From Clostridia bacterium (GTDB taxonomy: Bacteria > Bacillota > Clostridia > Oscillospirales > Acutalibacteraceae), in contig JAFQOT010000012.1 in the NCBI GenBank assembly GCA_017403065.1, positions 1-64,000 of the forward strand: 64,000 nucleotides of DNA, written 5' to 3'. Below are positions 51,131 through 60,168 of this stretch, piece after piece. Within the stretch, counting starts at the first letter, position 1; each line of letters starts with the position of its first letter. The notes under the pieces were generated by a model that did no database searches, was not told where the DNA came from, and saw only the letters and a program-made list of their open reading frames with translations. The translations under genes and the position numbers were made by a program.

Positions 51131-52513
51131 TTATTTAAGTACTTCCTCAATAGGTTTGATAATGCCATAGTCAGCATAATCGAATATGGGCGCGTTCGGG
51201 TCAGGATTTATTGCAATAATTGTACCCGATTTTTGCATACCTGCAATATGATGCACTGCGCCCGATACACCTACTGCGATATATACAAGCGGGCTTACAG
51301 TTTTGCCAGTTAATCCAACCTGCATATTGTAGGGTAAAATATCGTTGTCAACGGCTTTGCGTGTAGTTACAAGCTCTGCCGAATGCTTTTCAGAAAAAGA
51401 GCGAACAAGGTCTAAACTGTCTTTCGCGCCATAGCCCGCCGCAACCATTATATCTGCGCTGTTTTGGGTTGTTCTTACAGTCGCCATAGCAGGCTTTGTG
51501 TGACTTATAATCTTAGCGATAACGCTGCCCGAAAGGGCGGGACGGTACATATAAAGCTCGTCTCCGTCAGTTTCAAGCAAGGTGCAGTCTGCGCAAAGAC
51601 CCAACCCCAGCATAGCGCTTACCTGAGCCGACAGTTTTTTGGAAAGACAATCGCTTCCCCACAAGACAGCATTGGGCTTTTGCTCGCTTATTTTTTGGGC
51701 TAAATCCTGAGCATTAGTAATAGGCAATACAGTTATATCATCACTAACGGTTTGGGCAAACTCACGGGGGCCCTCACCTACTATAAATACCTTATCAAGC
51801 TTTTCAAGGTTTGATACCGTCTGCTTTATTTTATCCTTGCTTTTCTTAAGTGAGTCAGCTATAACCCCGTTTAGCTCATCAGCAGAAATGACTTTGCATT
51901 TTCTCTTTCCCGACTCATTTTCAAAGGTTTTCACAACCCTTGTCGGAGAGCCTTGAAGTCCGCATTTTTGTATATCTGCGCCAATATCCTCAGCAGACCA
52001 GACCTCAACCTCACCCATTTTTGATATTATGCTGGGCAACCTGAGATTATTGATACGCTCAACAGTAATAAGAGCAGGCAAGCTTTCGGTCTGTACCCCC
52101 AAATCTCTCGTGGTACAGGTTATACTGTCACCTATTTCATCAATACTCATAACATTTGTTATAAGGCTTGTATCAGCCAATACTGAAAGCATAGGTCCTG
52201 TCTGGGCAGTATCGCCCACCAGAGTTTGTCTGCCGCAAAAAATCAAATCGGGATTGATTTTCTTTACTGCTAAGGAAAGTGCATAAGCTGTAGCCAAGGT
52301 ATCAGCGCCGGCAAAAGCCTTGTCGCATAACAGTATTGCTTTTTTAGCGCCTAAACGGGTGAGCTTTAAAAGAAAATCCTTAGCAGACTGAGGTCCCATA
52401 CTAATTATTATAACCTCAGCGTCTTTTATCCTTAGTGCCTCTTCATAAGCGCAGGCATCAAAGGGATTTATTTCTCCGTCAAGTCCCTGACGTATACAAA
52501 CGAGTATTTTCAT
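51131..52513 (-). CDS. fused electron transfer flavoprotein, EtfB-EtfA in one chain
   Basis: Residues 1-200 are EtfB: KILVCIRQGLDGEINPFDAC, YEEALRIKD, FCGRQTLVGDTAQTGPMLSV and ESLPALITVERINNLRLPSI. Residues about 235-460 are EtfA: VFIVGEGPREFA, a nucleotide-like domain, then AAGYGAKDSLDLV, LPYNMQVGLTGKTVSPLVYI, AVGVSGAVHHIAGMQKSGTI and IAINPDPNAPIFDYADYGI, the FAD-binding end of EtfA. The linker is about 30 residues (EtfA's N-terminal half is shortened). ETFs are normally heterodimers. It is the last gene of the operon that also encodes an FAD oxidase and an Fe-S protein, so it likely takes their electrons. The ATG is 1 base after the kinase stop (TAATATG). Confidence 0.87.
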   Translation of the reverse strand: MKILVCIRQGLDGEINPFDACAYEEALRIKDAEVIIISMGPQSAKDFLLKLTRLGAKKAILLCDKAFAGADTLATAYALSLAVKKINPDLIFCGRQTLVGDTAQTGPMLSVLADTSLITNVMSIDEIGDSITCTTRDLGVQTESLPALITVERINNLRLPSIISKMGEVEVWSAEDIGADIQKCGLQGSPTRVVKTFENESGKRKCKVISADELNGVIADSLKKSKDKIKQTVSNLEKLDKVFIVGEGPREFAQTVSDDITVLPITNAQDLAQKISEQKPNAVLWGSDCLSKKLSAQVSAMLGLGLCADCTLLETDGDELYMYRPALSGSVIAKIISHTKPAMATVRTTQNSADIMVAAGYGAKDSLDLVRSFSEKHSAELVTTRKAVDNDILPYNMQVGLTGKTVSPLVYIAVGVSGAVHHIAGMQKSGTIIAINPDPNAPIFDYADYGIIKPIEEVLK

Positions 52514-52514
52514 A

Positions 52515-53984
52515 TTATCTCTCATTATATATCGGTGCTAACGCATCGTGAATTTTTTTGTATGTTTCAAATACCTTGCGGTATTTTTCAGTGTTTTCAG
52601 AATTTGGATATATAATATCGGTTTGCTTTACACACTTTTTAACCGCATCCTCAGCATCCTTAAATATACCCACAGCAATACCTGCAAGCATCGCAGAGCC
52701 AAAGGAGGAATCTGAGCTTTCAGTGGTTTTAAGCGCCAAGCCTAAAGTATCTGCAATCATCTGACGCCAAAGCTTACCCTTAGTACCGCCGCCTATTGCA
52801 GTTGCAACAGTATTATAGGGTATATTCAAAGAATCAAGGTATAATTTACTGTCAAGCAACGAATATGCCACACCCTCAAGCACCGCGCGTGTGAAATGAG
52901 CCTTTGTATGAGTTGCACGAACTCCTGTAAAGCTGCCGCAAAGCATTGGGTCTGCATAGGGTGTTAATTCACCGTTTAAATAAGGATGGAAAATAAGTCC
53001 GTCACAGCCTATAGGTAGCTCTGCCGCCCCCATATCAAGCTCTTTGTACTCGCCGCCAAAGGTATCTCTGTACCAACGGTATGAAGCGGCGCATGACTTT
53101 GTAGCTGTGCCTGGATACCAAAGACCGTCTGCTATGTGTGAATAGTTAACAAGATGTCTGTCAGGATAAGGCTTATCAGTTATAACACAAATTCTGCCTG
53201 CTGTAGCAAGCTTGACCGTAACATCGCCTTTCTTTACAGCGCCAGAAGCGAAAACCTCCATAACAGTATCGGTAGTGCCGCATATAACGGGTGTTCCTGC
53301 TTTAAGACCTGTAGCTTCTGCCGCAGCTGCTGTAATATTACCGATAGTATCTGTTGGATTAACAACCTTTGGCAGCATATCAACAGTTATGTAAGCAAGC
53401 TTGCAAAGCTCTTCATCCCACTGCATTTTGTTAAGGTCAAAGAGCATACTTCCCTCAGCCTCTATATAATCGGTACAGAAAACACCGGTTAAAAAATAAC
53501 GAATGTAATCTTTTTCAAAGAATATATATCTAATTTTATTAAAAGTCTCAGCCTCGTTTTCGCGAAGATAAATAAGCTGTGGTAAAGTCCAGATAGTGTC
53601 AGGCTTATGAAATGTCTTTTTAAATATCTCATCCCCTAAGCTATCACGCAAAACATCGGCTTGCTTGCGGCTTCTGGTGTCTGTCCAGTGCATAGCATTA
53701 CGCAAAGGCTTAAAATCCTTATCGCATACAAGAGAAGTATGTGTTGCCGAGTCAATAGCAACAGCCAATATATCGCTATTATCAATACTACCTTTAGAAA
53801 TTACCGCTTTGCAGTTTTCGCAAAGCGCATTTATCCAGTCGCGTGGGTCTTGCTCGCAAGCTCCGTTTTGGGGATAAAGGGTTGGATATTCAACCGTATT
53901 TTCAGCAATTATATTACCGTCTGTATCAATAAGTGTAGCCTTTGACGCTCCACCGCCGAAATCTATTCCTAAAAGATATTTCAT
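52515..53984 (-). CDS. FGGY-family carbohydrate kinase
   Basis: Phosphorylates a sugar, ketose or polyol with ATP. LLGIDFGGGASKATLIDTDG is the phosphate-1 loop (with GGGAS in place of the usual GTSS), AVAIDSATHTSLVCDKDFKP, AMHWTDTRSRKQA and CGTTDTVMEVFASGA cover the catalytic domain, and AIGGGTKGKLWRQMIADTLG the C-terminal FGGY signature region (GGGxxSxxWxQxxAD). 489 residues, as for xylulokinases and relatives. A ketose from the FucI-like isomerase in the same operon is the probable substrate; the exact sugar is unknown. Confidence 0.87.
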   Translation of the reverse strand: MKYLLGIDFGGGASKATLIDTDGNIIAENTVEYPTLYPQNGACEQDPRDWINALCENCKAVISKGSIDNSDILAVAIDSATHTSLVCDKDFKPLRNAMHWTDTRSRKQADVLRDSLGDEIFKKTFHKPDTIWTLPQLIYLRENEAETFNKIRYIFFEKDYIRYFLTGVFCTDYIEAEGSMLFDLNKMQWDEELCKLAYITVDMLPKVVNPTDTIGNITAAAAEATGLKAGTPVICGTTDTVMEVFASGAVKKGDVTVKLATAGRICVITDKPYPDRHLVNYSHIADGLWYPGTATKSCAASYRWYRDTFGGEYKELDMGAAELPIGCDGLIFHPYLNGELTPYADPMLCGSFTGVRATHTKAHFTRAVLEGVAYSLLDSKLYLDSLNIPYNTVATAIGGGTKGKLWRQMIADTLGLALKTTESSDSSFGSAMLAGIAVGIFKDAEDAVKKCVKQTDIIYPNSENTEKYRKVFETYKKIHDALAPIYNER

Positions 53985-53996
53985 ACTTTTACTCCT

Positions 53997-54923
53997 TTAA
54001 ATAAATAGTGTAAACATAATGGGAATCGTAACAACAGACATTAAATGTGATATAAGCGCCATACTGGCACCCGGTGTGGTATCGCCGTTATAAGCCGCAG
54101 GAAATACCACCGTATTAAGCCCCAAAGGCATAGCAGTAGCGCACAGGGTCAGCATAATTACAGTGGAATCTGTTTTTAAAAGCTTTAATACCAAAACAAA
54201 AATTACCGGTAAAATAACAAGTCTTATAATAGAAGCCAAATAAATCCTTTTTACCTTAGTTAAGGTTTTTATACTAAAATTCGCCACAATAAAGCCTGTA
54301 AGAATCATTGCTAAGGGTGACATACAAGCGCCTGCTGAAGATATTGCGGTTATTAAAAACTTGGGCAAAGGAAAACCAATAATACCTGCAATAGCGCCAA
54401 AAAGCATAGACATACAAATAGGATTTAAAAATACCTTTAAAGTAAGTTTGCTGTTGGGTTTTGTTTTAGGTATTAGCGATGCCGTACCAAAGGAATATAC
54501 ATAAAGACAAAGAGGCAAGGTGAAAATCATATAATCAAATAATACGTCTTCACCGAAAATTCCCAAAACCACTGCATTTCCCATAAAGCTGAAATTGGAA
54601 ACCGCAAAGGAATATGTATAAATTTTCTGCAAATAATCATCTTTTGCAAAAAATCTTGATAAAAATATACCTATAACCAAGGAAACAAGCATTAAAACCG
54701 TTCCGTAAACAATATAGAGCCATTTTTCGCTCAGATTTTCAATAGTACAATACTTATAAAAGGTATTGAACACAAGACAAGGCACTAAAACATTAGTTTC
54801 AAGTCTTGATATAGCTATAGAAGTATTAAGCGGTAAAATACCCTTAAAATTGAGAAAATATCCCAAAGCCATAAAAGTAAATAATACGAACATCTGATTG
54901 AGTGTTGCTGAAAAAACCTGCAT
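53997..54923 (-). CDS. AEC family transporter (auxin efflux carrier type)
   Basis: A 308-residue membrane protein with ten predicted helices in two halves. FTFMALGYFLNFKGILPLNT, then TSIAISRLETNVLVPCLVFN at the start and FVLVLKLLKTDSTVIMLTLC, followed by AMPLGLNTVVFPAAYNGDTT near the end are typical of AEC permeases, which carry malate, malonate or other small carboxylates. It is the only transporter in this operon, so either it imports the (acid) substrate or exports a carboxylate product. Confidence 0.87.
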   Translation of the reverse strand: MQVFSATLNQMFVLFTFMALGYFLNFKGILPLNTSIAISRLETNVLVPCLVFNTFYKYCTIENLSEKWLYIVYGTVLMLVSLVIGIFLSRFFAKDDYLQKIYTYSFAVSNFSFMGNAVVLGIFGEDVLFDYMIFTLPLCLYVYSFGTASLIPKTKPNSKLTLKVFLNPICMSMLFGAIAGIIGFPLPKFLITAISSAGACMSPLAMILTGFIVANFSIKTLTKVKRIYLASIIRLVILPVIFVLVLKLLKTDSTVIMLTLCATAMPLGLNTVVFPAAYNGDTTPGASMALISHLMSVVTIPIMFTLFI

Positions 54924-54941
54924 TTTAAATCGACTTGCCTT

Positions 54942-55592
54942 TTAATATTTTATTTCGTAGTTAGTGCCTGTAATTCCCGGCACTACTCCCCTGTTTATTA
55001 GGGTTTTATTTTCAATATGTGATATTATCCATTTATTTTTGCGGAAAATCAATGGGTCTTTTTTCTCTATAGTAAGGTCAGTGTTTGTGCCTTCAGGAAG
55101 CGCAACAACACATCCGAAGCCTTCATCACTTACTTGGCATGGGCAAAAATGTAAGGTAGTTGCATAAATCTCTACTACTGTGCCGGCAGGGAGATAAAAA
55201 GCCTTAAATTTAGAAGAATCTATCTCACCGTCCTGAATATCCCAAATATGACCAAGAATTAAAACCAAAGGTGTCACTGCAATATTGATTTCGCTTGAAG
55301 TATGCCATTCGGTTGCGTTCATAAAGTTGCTGTGACCCCAACAATAACCTACTTGTGTAGGAAGTGTGCCAAAGAATCTGTTTTTAATTTCAGTTGCAAT
55401 ATTTAAAGCTTCAAATTCCTTACAAGACGGCATATATGAGGAGGCTTGCTCTGGATTTTTGATTTTCTTTGCCGTCTTAATAATTTCTTCTGCATTCAGT
55501 TCTTTGATTATTCTTCCAAAGGTTGAAAATTCCTTGTCCCTTACATCATAAAATTCGATTTCGGGATTCATTTTTTTAAGCTTCAATAACAT
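54942..55592 (-). CDS. DUF4867 family protein (cupin-like)
   Basis: A 216-residue soluble protein of a family found in sugar catabolic operons of Clostridia. VGYCWGHSNFMNATEWHTSS and EINIAVTPLVLILGHIWDIQ hold conserved His, Trp and Glu residues and FYLPAGTVVEIYATTLHFCP a cupin-like barrel with two more histidines, so a metal site is plausible. An isomerase or epimerase role has been suggested by context for such proteins, but no reaction is known to me. The ATG at 55592 has AAAGGTGA 5 bases upstream. Confidence 0.8.
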   Translation of the reverse strand: MLLKLKKMNPEIEFYDVRDKEFSTFGRIIKELNAEEIIKTAKKIKNPEQASSYMPSCKEFEALNIATEIKNRFFGTLPTQVGYCWGHSNFMNATEWHTSSEINIAVTPLVLILGHIWDIQDGEIDSSKFKAFYLPAGTVVEIYATTLHFCPCQVSDEGFGCVVALPEGTNTDLTIEKKDPLIFRKNKWIISHIENKTLINRGVVPGITGTNYEIKY

Positions 55593-55603
55593 TAAATTCA
55601 CCT

Positions 55604-56455
55604 TTATTCGACGATTGTAATGGAATGAGTATATAAAAATTCTTTACCACTATCCAAAACAGAAATTCCCTCTTTTTTTGTTATGTCATAACTGCTACCT
55701 ACAATGTCCTGTACGCCGTTCCAAGGTTCTAAACACATATAAGGTGAATTTGGCTTATGCCAAAGTAAAAAATAGTTAGCATCAGGGAAATCAACGCGAA
55801 CAGCCTTACCCGTTTTTCTGTTCCTGAGTGTTGCAGATTTAGATTTTAAATCCTTAAACACAAGAGCATCAATAGTAAAATATTTGTCATAAAGAGGTAA
55901 ATAATTTTGATTTTTTATAATAGGAAGCTTCTGTTGAGAAAGCAAATTTCCGTAAAGAACATAGGAATCAAGTGTCTCATTTTGCGGAAATAAAACGTCG
56001 TAATCTTCTATTCCCTCAGGGGTAGCGTAGCCTTCGTGAGAGCCAATGTTGAAATACATTGTTTTGGCGGTTTTATTTATTACGGAATAATCGATTTTTA
56101 AGGTTTTTCCGTCTAAAGTATAACCCACCCTAAGCTCGTAATCAAAGGGAAATTTTTGTTTTGTTTCATCATCTGATTTATGTAAAAATACCACACTGTT
56201 GTCAGTCTTGCTTTCAACACTAAAGGTTTTAAAACGTGCATATCCGTGCTTTTCTAACGTATACTCTTTGCCTTCAAAAATATATTTGTCATCCTTAAGA
56301 CCGCCGCAAATAGGAAACATAAGCGGACAAGCACCTGGCCAAACCTCAGGCTTGCCCTCCCAAATATATTCATTGCCGTCTAAACTGAGGCTTCTTAGCT
56401 CTGCGCCTAATTCGTTAATTTTAGCGGTTAAAAATTCATTTTTTATAATGACCAT
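55604..56455 (-). CDS. aldose 1-epimerase family protein (LacX-like)
   Basis: A 283-residue galactose-mutarotase-fold protein of the LacX/YeaD-type branch. KNEFLTAKINELGAELRSLS is the typical opening; WPGACPLMFPICGGLKD and EKHGYARFKTF carry the substrate-binding residues and active-site histidine (HGYAR), and YFNIGSHEGY the second histidine; WHKPNSPYMCLEPWNGVQD includes the catalytic glutamate. The ATG at 56455 follows AGAGGT by 7 bases; a 21-codon upstream extension lacks support. It would equilibrate anomers or hexulose phosphates for the pathway. Confidence 0.85.
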   Translation of the reverse strand: MVIIKNEFLTAKINELGAELRSLSLDGNEYIWEGKPEVWPGACPLMFPICGGLKDDKYIFEGKEYTLEKHGYARFKTFSVESKTDNSVVFLHKSDDETKQKFPFDYELRVGYTLDGKTLKIDYSVINKTAKTMYFNIGSHEGYATPEGIEDYDVLFPQNETLDSYVLYGNLLSQQKLPIIKNQNYLPLYDKYFTIDALVFKDLKSKSATLRNRKTGKAVRVDFPDANYFLLWHKPNSPYMCLEPWNGVQDIVGSSYDITKKEGISVLDSGKEFLYTHSITIVE

Positions 56456-56518
56456 AACAATACCTCTTTTCAGCGCAATAGAGATATGCTCACAAAAGCA
56501 TATCTCTACTTTCTTCAT

Positions 56519-57313
56519 TTATTTATTTTCAATCCAAGCGTGGTCTGGATCAGAGCTTCTGTTGAAGCCTTGATAATCACCTGCCATAAGCCATAAAAAA
56601 TAGGTTTTATAACCAGGTGTTGAAACGGTGGTATGATAACCGTAAGGGAATTCTACCAATTCGTCATTTTTTACTCTGTATGACTCGTCAATCTCACCGT
56701 CAGCAGTATAAAGACACTGAACAGCAAAGCCCTGCTTAGGATCGAACAGGAAGTAATAAATTTCCTCTGCGATACACTCGGTGGGCATATTATCCTCATC
56801 GTGCTTATGTGGTGGGAAGCCTGCCCAGTTACCCTCTGTGCAATAGCACTCACCGATTGTGAGTATTTTAGCATTTGAATTGCCGTCAATAAGAAAGCTT
56901 GTTTCTCTCTGATAAGGTACATCACCCAAAAGCTTTAATACAACATGATCCTCACGAAGCACCTGAGGCTCGGTTTTCTCTGCTACAGGAGTAGCGCAAA
57001 CTGCTATTTTAATATTATCAATAGCTTCTATAACTAATTTCTGTTCGCGAGGCATATAAAAGCTTTCAGCTTTGCGGTTTTCAAAAACGTTGGCTCTGTT
57101 GCCTACATTTTCATAAACCTCGTCATTTACCTTCACATTGCAATGACCCTCAAGCATAATGAAAGCGGTTTCCTTATCCTCGGTATAAAAATCCAGTGAT
57201 TGACCTGCGGTAAGCTCGATTATACCAAACTCAAGCTTTTTAAGACTACATTCACCTATTTTACAAATAGGGGTATAACCGTTTGCAGATTTGTATGATT
57301 TCTTAAAGTTCAT
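56519..57313 (-). CDS. 5-deoxy-glucuronate isomerase family protein (IolB-like)
   Basis: A bicupin of 264 residues in the KduI/IolB family. GIIELTAGQSLDFYTEDKET opens the first barrel; GNWAGFPPHKHDEDNMPTEC, then IAEEIYYFLFDP is the second, with the His-x-His...Glu metal ligands seen in IolB. IolB converts 5-deoxy-glucuronate to 5-dehydro-2-deoxygluconate in inositol breakdown. The PfkB kinase and class II aldolase next to it fit the IolC and IolJ steps, but iolG, iolE and iolD are absent, so another uronate-like substrate is possible. The ATG at 57313 is 7 bases after AAGGAG and overlaps the kinase gene end by 11 bases. Confidence 0.8.
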   Translation of the reverse strand: MNFKKSYKSANGYTPICKIGECSLKKLEFGIIELTAGQSLDFYTEDKETAFIMLEGHCNVKVNDEVYENVGNRANVFENRKAESFYMPREQKLVIEAIDNIKIAVCATPVAEKTEPQVLREDHVVLKLLGDVPYQRETSFLIDGNSNAKILTIGECYCTEGNWAGFPPHKHDEDNMPTECIAEEIYYFLFDPKQGFAVQCLYTADGEIDESYRVKNDELVEFPYGYHTTVSTPGYKTYFLWLMAGDYQGFNRSSDPDHAWIENK

Positions 57314-58214
57314 AACCATTCTCCTTTAAGTAATTCTTTGTAGTTTCAAAGTTAGGCACACTCTCTCTGGCACCTACACCCATACATTTTAATCCTGATA
57401 CTGCGCTAGAGAAATAACAGCATTTTAGATATTCGTATCCCTTAACAACTGCAGCCGCAAATGCGCCGTGGAACACGTCGCCCGATCCGTTAGAGTCAAG
57501 AACCTTTGCGGGATAAATAGGATAAGAAACAATTTCTTTACCGTCATAAATTATTCCGCCGCGCTTACCCTGTGTTATTACAACAACCTCAGGACTGTAA
57601 GTTTCGTAAAGCTTTTTAGCTGCTTCTTCGGCAGTCTTGCAGCCTGTGTGACCTAAAGAAAATTCTTCAGACGGAATCATAATATCGGTTAAAGCCAAAA
57701 GTCTTTCTACACCATCATAAAGTCCGCCGCAGTCATAAAGCACCTTTGTGCCGTTTTCTTTGGCTATTTTTGCCGCTTCTACAGCCGCATCCATTTCATT
57801 TCCGTCAACCATAAGCAGTTGAGCATCTTTAACAGCCTGTTTTTGAACATCGCTTAATTTGAGAGGCGGTAAATCCCCCTTATCAAAAACGCAAGTGCGT
57901 GTTGTTGTATCAGCGCAGAGCCAAAGCACCGATGCAAAAGAACGGTAGCCTGATTTAATTTCAATAAGGTCTGTTTTAACACCGTATTTTTCGAAATCTT
58001 CTTTTAAAAATTTTCCGCCGCTGTCATCTGATAAAACACCGATATAAGCGGTATCCTCACCTAACTTCTGCGCCGCAACAAGACCCGTGGCAACGGGGCC
58101 ACCGCCGGCGGTTTTACTGACAGTAGCCCTCATTTTTGTATCTTCTGTTGGGTATGTAGGGATATTGTAAAGGGTGTCAAAAACATTAGCACCTATTCCT
58201 ACTATTTTAGCCAT
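57303..58214 (-). CDS. PfkB-family carbohydrate kinase
   Basis: A ribokinase-fold kinase of 303 residues. VGIGANVFDTLYNIPTYPTE, then AGGGPVATGLVAAQKLGED (substrate lid and GG motif, residues 33-51) and LDSNGSGDVFHGAFAAAVVK (PfkB signature with the catalytic aspartate, about residue 245) are clear; the Gly-Ser-Gly-Asp form replaces Gly-Ala-Gly-Asp. Context next to IolB- and aldolase-like genes suggests that it phosphorylates the acid fed to the aldolase, as IolC does. Confidence 0.85.
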   Translation of the reverse strand: MAKIVGIGANVFDTLYNIPTYPTEDTKMRATVSKTAGGGPVATGLVAAQKLGEDTAYIGVLSDDSGGKFLKEDFEKYGVKTDLIEIKSGYRSFASVLWLCADTTTRTCVFDKGDLPPLKLSDVQKQAVKDAQLLMVDGNEMDAAVEAAKIAKENGTKVLYDCGGLYDGVERLLALTDIMIPSEEFSLGHTGCKTAEEAAKKLYETYSPEVVVITQGKRGGIIYDGKEIVSYPIYPAKVLDSNGSGDVFHGAFAAAVVKGYEYLKCCYFSSAVSGLKCMGVGARESVPNFETTKNYLKENGYEL

Positions 58215-58217
58215 ATC

Positions 58218-59057
58218 TTATGCCTTTCCATTTGCACCGACAAGATTGATTCTTGTGATACAGAAATCCTTAACTGCTTCAATAGGCTTTTTCATAAAGT
58301 TGTCGATAGCAACCTGTCTGTCAGGCTTTTGTAATTCCTCAAGGCAACAATCAAGGAAAGTATAGCAAATATCGGTAGCAAAATTCATCTTTCGAATGCC
58401 TGCTTTAACAGCTTTCTTAATTTCTTCATCAGGAACGCCTGAGCCACCGTGAAGAACAAGCGCAGTATTATTTGTAGCCTTGCGAATAGCCTCAATACGC
58501 TCAATATCAAGTTTCGGAGGCTTAGAATATTTACCATGAGCAGTGCCTACAGCTACAGCCAGGCAAGCAACGCCGGTTTCTTCAACAAATTTCTTTGCAT
58601 CTTCAGGTGTGGTGAACTCATCCATATCCTTATCGGCGGTAGTTCCCACGTGACCAAGCTCACCCTCTACCTGTACATCAACAAAACTACAGGTTTCAAC
58701 AACCCTTTTTGTAAGCGCAATGTTTTCTTCAAAGGGAAGTGTTGAGCCATCAAGCATAATACCTGTAGCACCATAACGGAGTGAACGTGTGGTTTCGAGT
58801 TCACTTGGTCCGTGGTCAAGATGAAAACATACAGGAACAGATGCTTTATGAGCTGCCGCAACAATAGAAGGAGCTAAGAAATATCCGCATTCCTCCTTCA
58901 TAAGACGGGGATAAACCTGCATAATAATGGGAGCTTTTGCTTCTTCAGCAGCCTTTAAAACACCCATAACTGTTTCCATATTATAAACATTAAAAGCAGG
59001 GATACAAAAACCGCCCTTTTCTGCAAGGTTCAGAATATATTTTAAGTTAACTAACAT
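58218..59057 (-). CDS. class II (zinc) fructose-bisphosphate-type aldolase
   Basis: A TIM-barrel zinc aldolase of 279 residues. FCIPAFNVYNMETVMGVLKA at the start, VCFHLDHGPSELETTRSLRY with the zinc histidine and catalytic aspartate (about residue 80), HVGTTADKDMDEFTTPEDAK, VGTAHGKYSKPPKLDIERIE and LVLHGGSGVPDEEIKKAVKA are the GatY/KbaY/IolJ-type blocks. It cleaves a phosphorylated ketose or keto acid to DHAP and an aldehyde. Which one is not readable; IolJ-like cleavage to malonate semialdehyde is one option. Follows the Fe-S protein gene by 2 bases. Confidence 0.88.
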   Translation of the reverse strand: MLVNLKYILNLAEKGGFCIPAFNVYNMETVMGVLKAAEEAKAPIIMQVYPRLMKEECGYFLAPSIVAAAHKASVPVCFHLDHGPSELETTRSLRYGATGIMLDGSTLPFEENIALTKRVVETCSFVDVQVEGELGHVGTTADKDMDEFTTPEDAKKFVEETGVACLAVAVGTAHGKYSKPPKLDIERIEAIRKATNNTALVLHGGSGVPDEEIKKAVKAGIRKMNFATDICYTFLDCCLEELQKPDRQVAIDNFMKKPIEAVKDFCITRINLVGANGKA

Positions 59058-59059
59058 AA

Positions 59060-60145
59060 TTATTCACCTAAAATTAAATCTTCAAGAGAGATAATCTCTA
59101 CATCCTCGGCTACAGCCTTGAGTGATACATACTCAGCAACACAAGCAGTAACGATAGCGTTAGCTCCAACACTTGTTGCATTGAAAATTCTACGTTTTGC
59201 TACAAGCTTTATAACCTCAGGCATATACTGAGCCATAAGTATGTTACCAGCCCAAACTGTTTCTGCACGGTTAAGGAGCATTTCGCTAAGAACTGCGTAA
59301 GACATAACAATCTCGCGTGCTTCTTCGGTTTCTTCTAAATCACGGGATAACTGATAAGGATCCTGGAATACAACTGCCTTACCGCTGTTTTTAGCCTCTA
59401 ACTTACCGTCCTTTAAAAGACCAGCTACAAAGCTTGTGTATGTAACAACATTAGCATTAACCTCAATGCCGTACTCTTTGTAAAGCTGCTTAATAGCCTT
59501 AGCATCGTTAGGGTCATATACTACAACTGTTTTGAACTCACCCAATGCCTTAGCGCAAGCTTCCATCTGAGCCTTGGTTTCATTAGCAGCGCCGATAAGG
59601 AAGTCAAGCTGAACACCGCTTGGAGCTTCATTTTCAAGAACTGTGAAATCTACGCCTGCTTTGTCTAAAACTTTTATAGCCTTATTAGCTTGCTCACAAG
59701 CCATAAATTTAGCATCAACGCCTAAGAAAAGAAGTGTATCTTTCTTTGCAGAATGAGCCTTAATTGCATCAGCTAATGTTGAGCAGGTTTCGGTTTTGCC
59801 ATAAGCATTACCTGTTTCTAAGCAATTAGCAACCAACGTGTTAATATATTCAGGAAGCTTACCCTCAAGGGCTGCCTGAAGTCTGGTTTCCTTTGTGAAC
59901 ATAACAGGATCCCAACCGGTTGTACAATCGTGTACACAAGCGCCACAGGTGCAGCACTCATAAATATTATCCATAATTTCCTCAAGCTCAATAGCTTCAC
60001 GATTTACAAGAGAAATACCGAGAGCGCGAGCACGAGCTGTATTTCTTTCCTGACCGGTAGCATTACCGATAGGGCAAATGTGATGACACATCCAGCAGAA
60101 ACGGCAGGAATCAACATGCTGTTTACATTTTTCTGACATTATCAT
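59060..60145 (-). CDS. two-[4Fe-4S] protein, GlcF/HdrD-like but lacking CCG cysteines
   Basis: Residues about 14-25 (CRFCWMCHHICP) and 64-75 (CCTCGACVHDC) each hold a CxxCxxCxxxC ferredoxin ligand set. The following 280 residues have the length and rhythm of the two CCG domains of GlcF, LldE or HdrD, but their cysteines are replaced: the first CCG site reads EAPSG, DPCHLGR reads DPYQLSR, and the second CCG reads WAGN. So only the two cubane clusters remain and no noncubane cluster can form. Placed between an FAD oxidase gene and the rest of an operon ending in a fused ETF, it is likely an electron wire between the two. Confidence 0.8.
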   Translation of the reverse strand: MIMSEKCKQHVDSCRFCWMCHHICPIGNATGQERNTARARALGISLVNREAIELEEIMDNIYECCTCGACVHDCTTGWDPVMFTKETRLQAALEGKLPEYINTLVANCLETGNAYGKTETCSTLADAIKAHSAKKDTLLFLGVDAKFMACEQANKAIKVLDKAGVDFTVLENEAPSGVQLDFLIGAANETKAQMEACAKALGEFKTVVVYDPNDAKAIKQLYKEYGIEVNANVVTYTSFVAGLLKDGKLEAKNSGKAVVFQDPYQLSRDLEETEEAREIVMSYAVLSEMLLNRAETVWAGNILMAQYMPEVIKLVAKRRIFNATSVGANAIVTACVAEYVSLKAVAEDVEIISLEDLILGE

Positions 60146-60168
60146 AGTTCTATTTCCTCCCTTATATA

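Noticed and set aside
57303-59057. Calling the operon a myo-inositol pathway
   Set aside because: Only IolB-, IolC- and IolJ-like genes are present. Inositol dehydrogenase, IolE and IolD are missing, and an oxidase, Fe-S protein, ETF and FucI-like gene are unexplained by inositol use.
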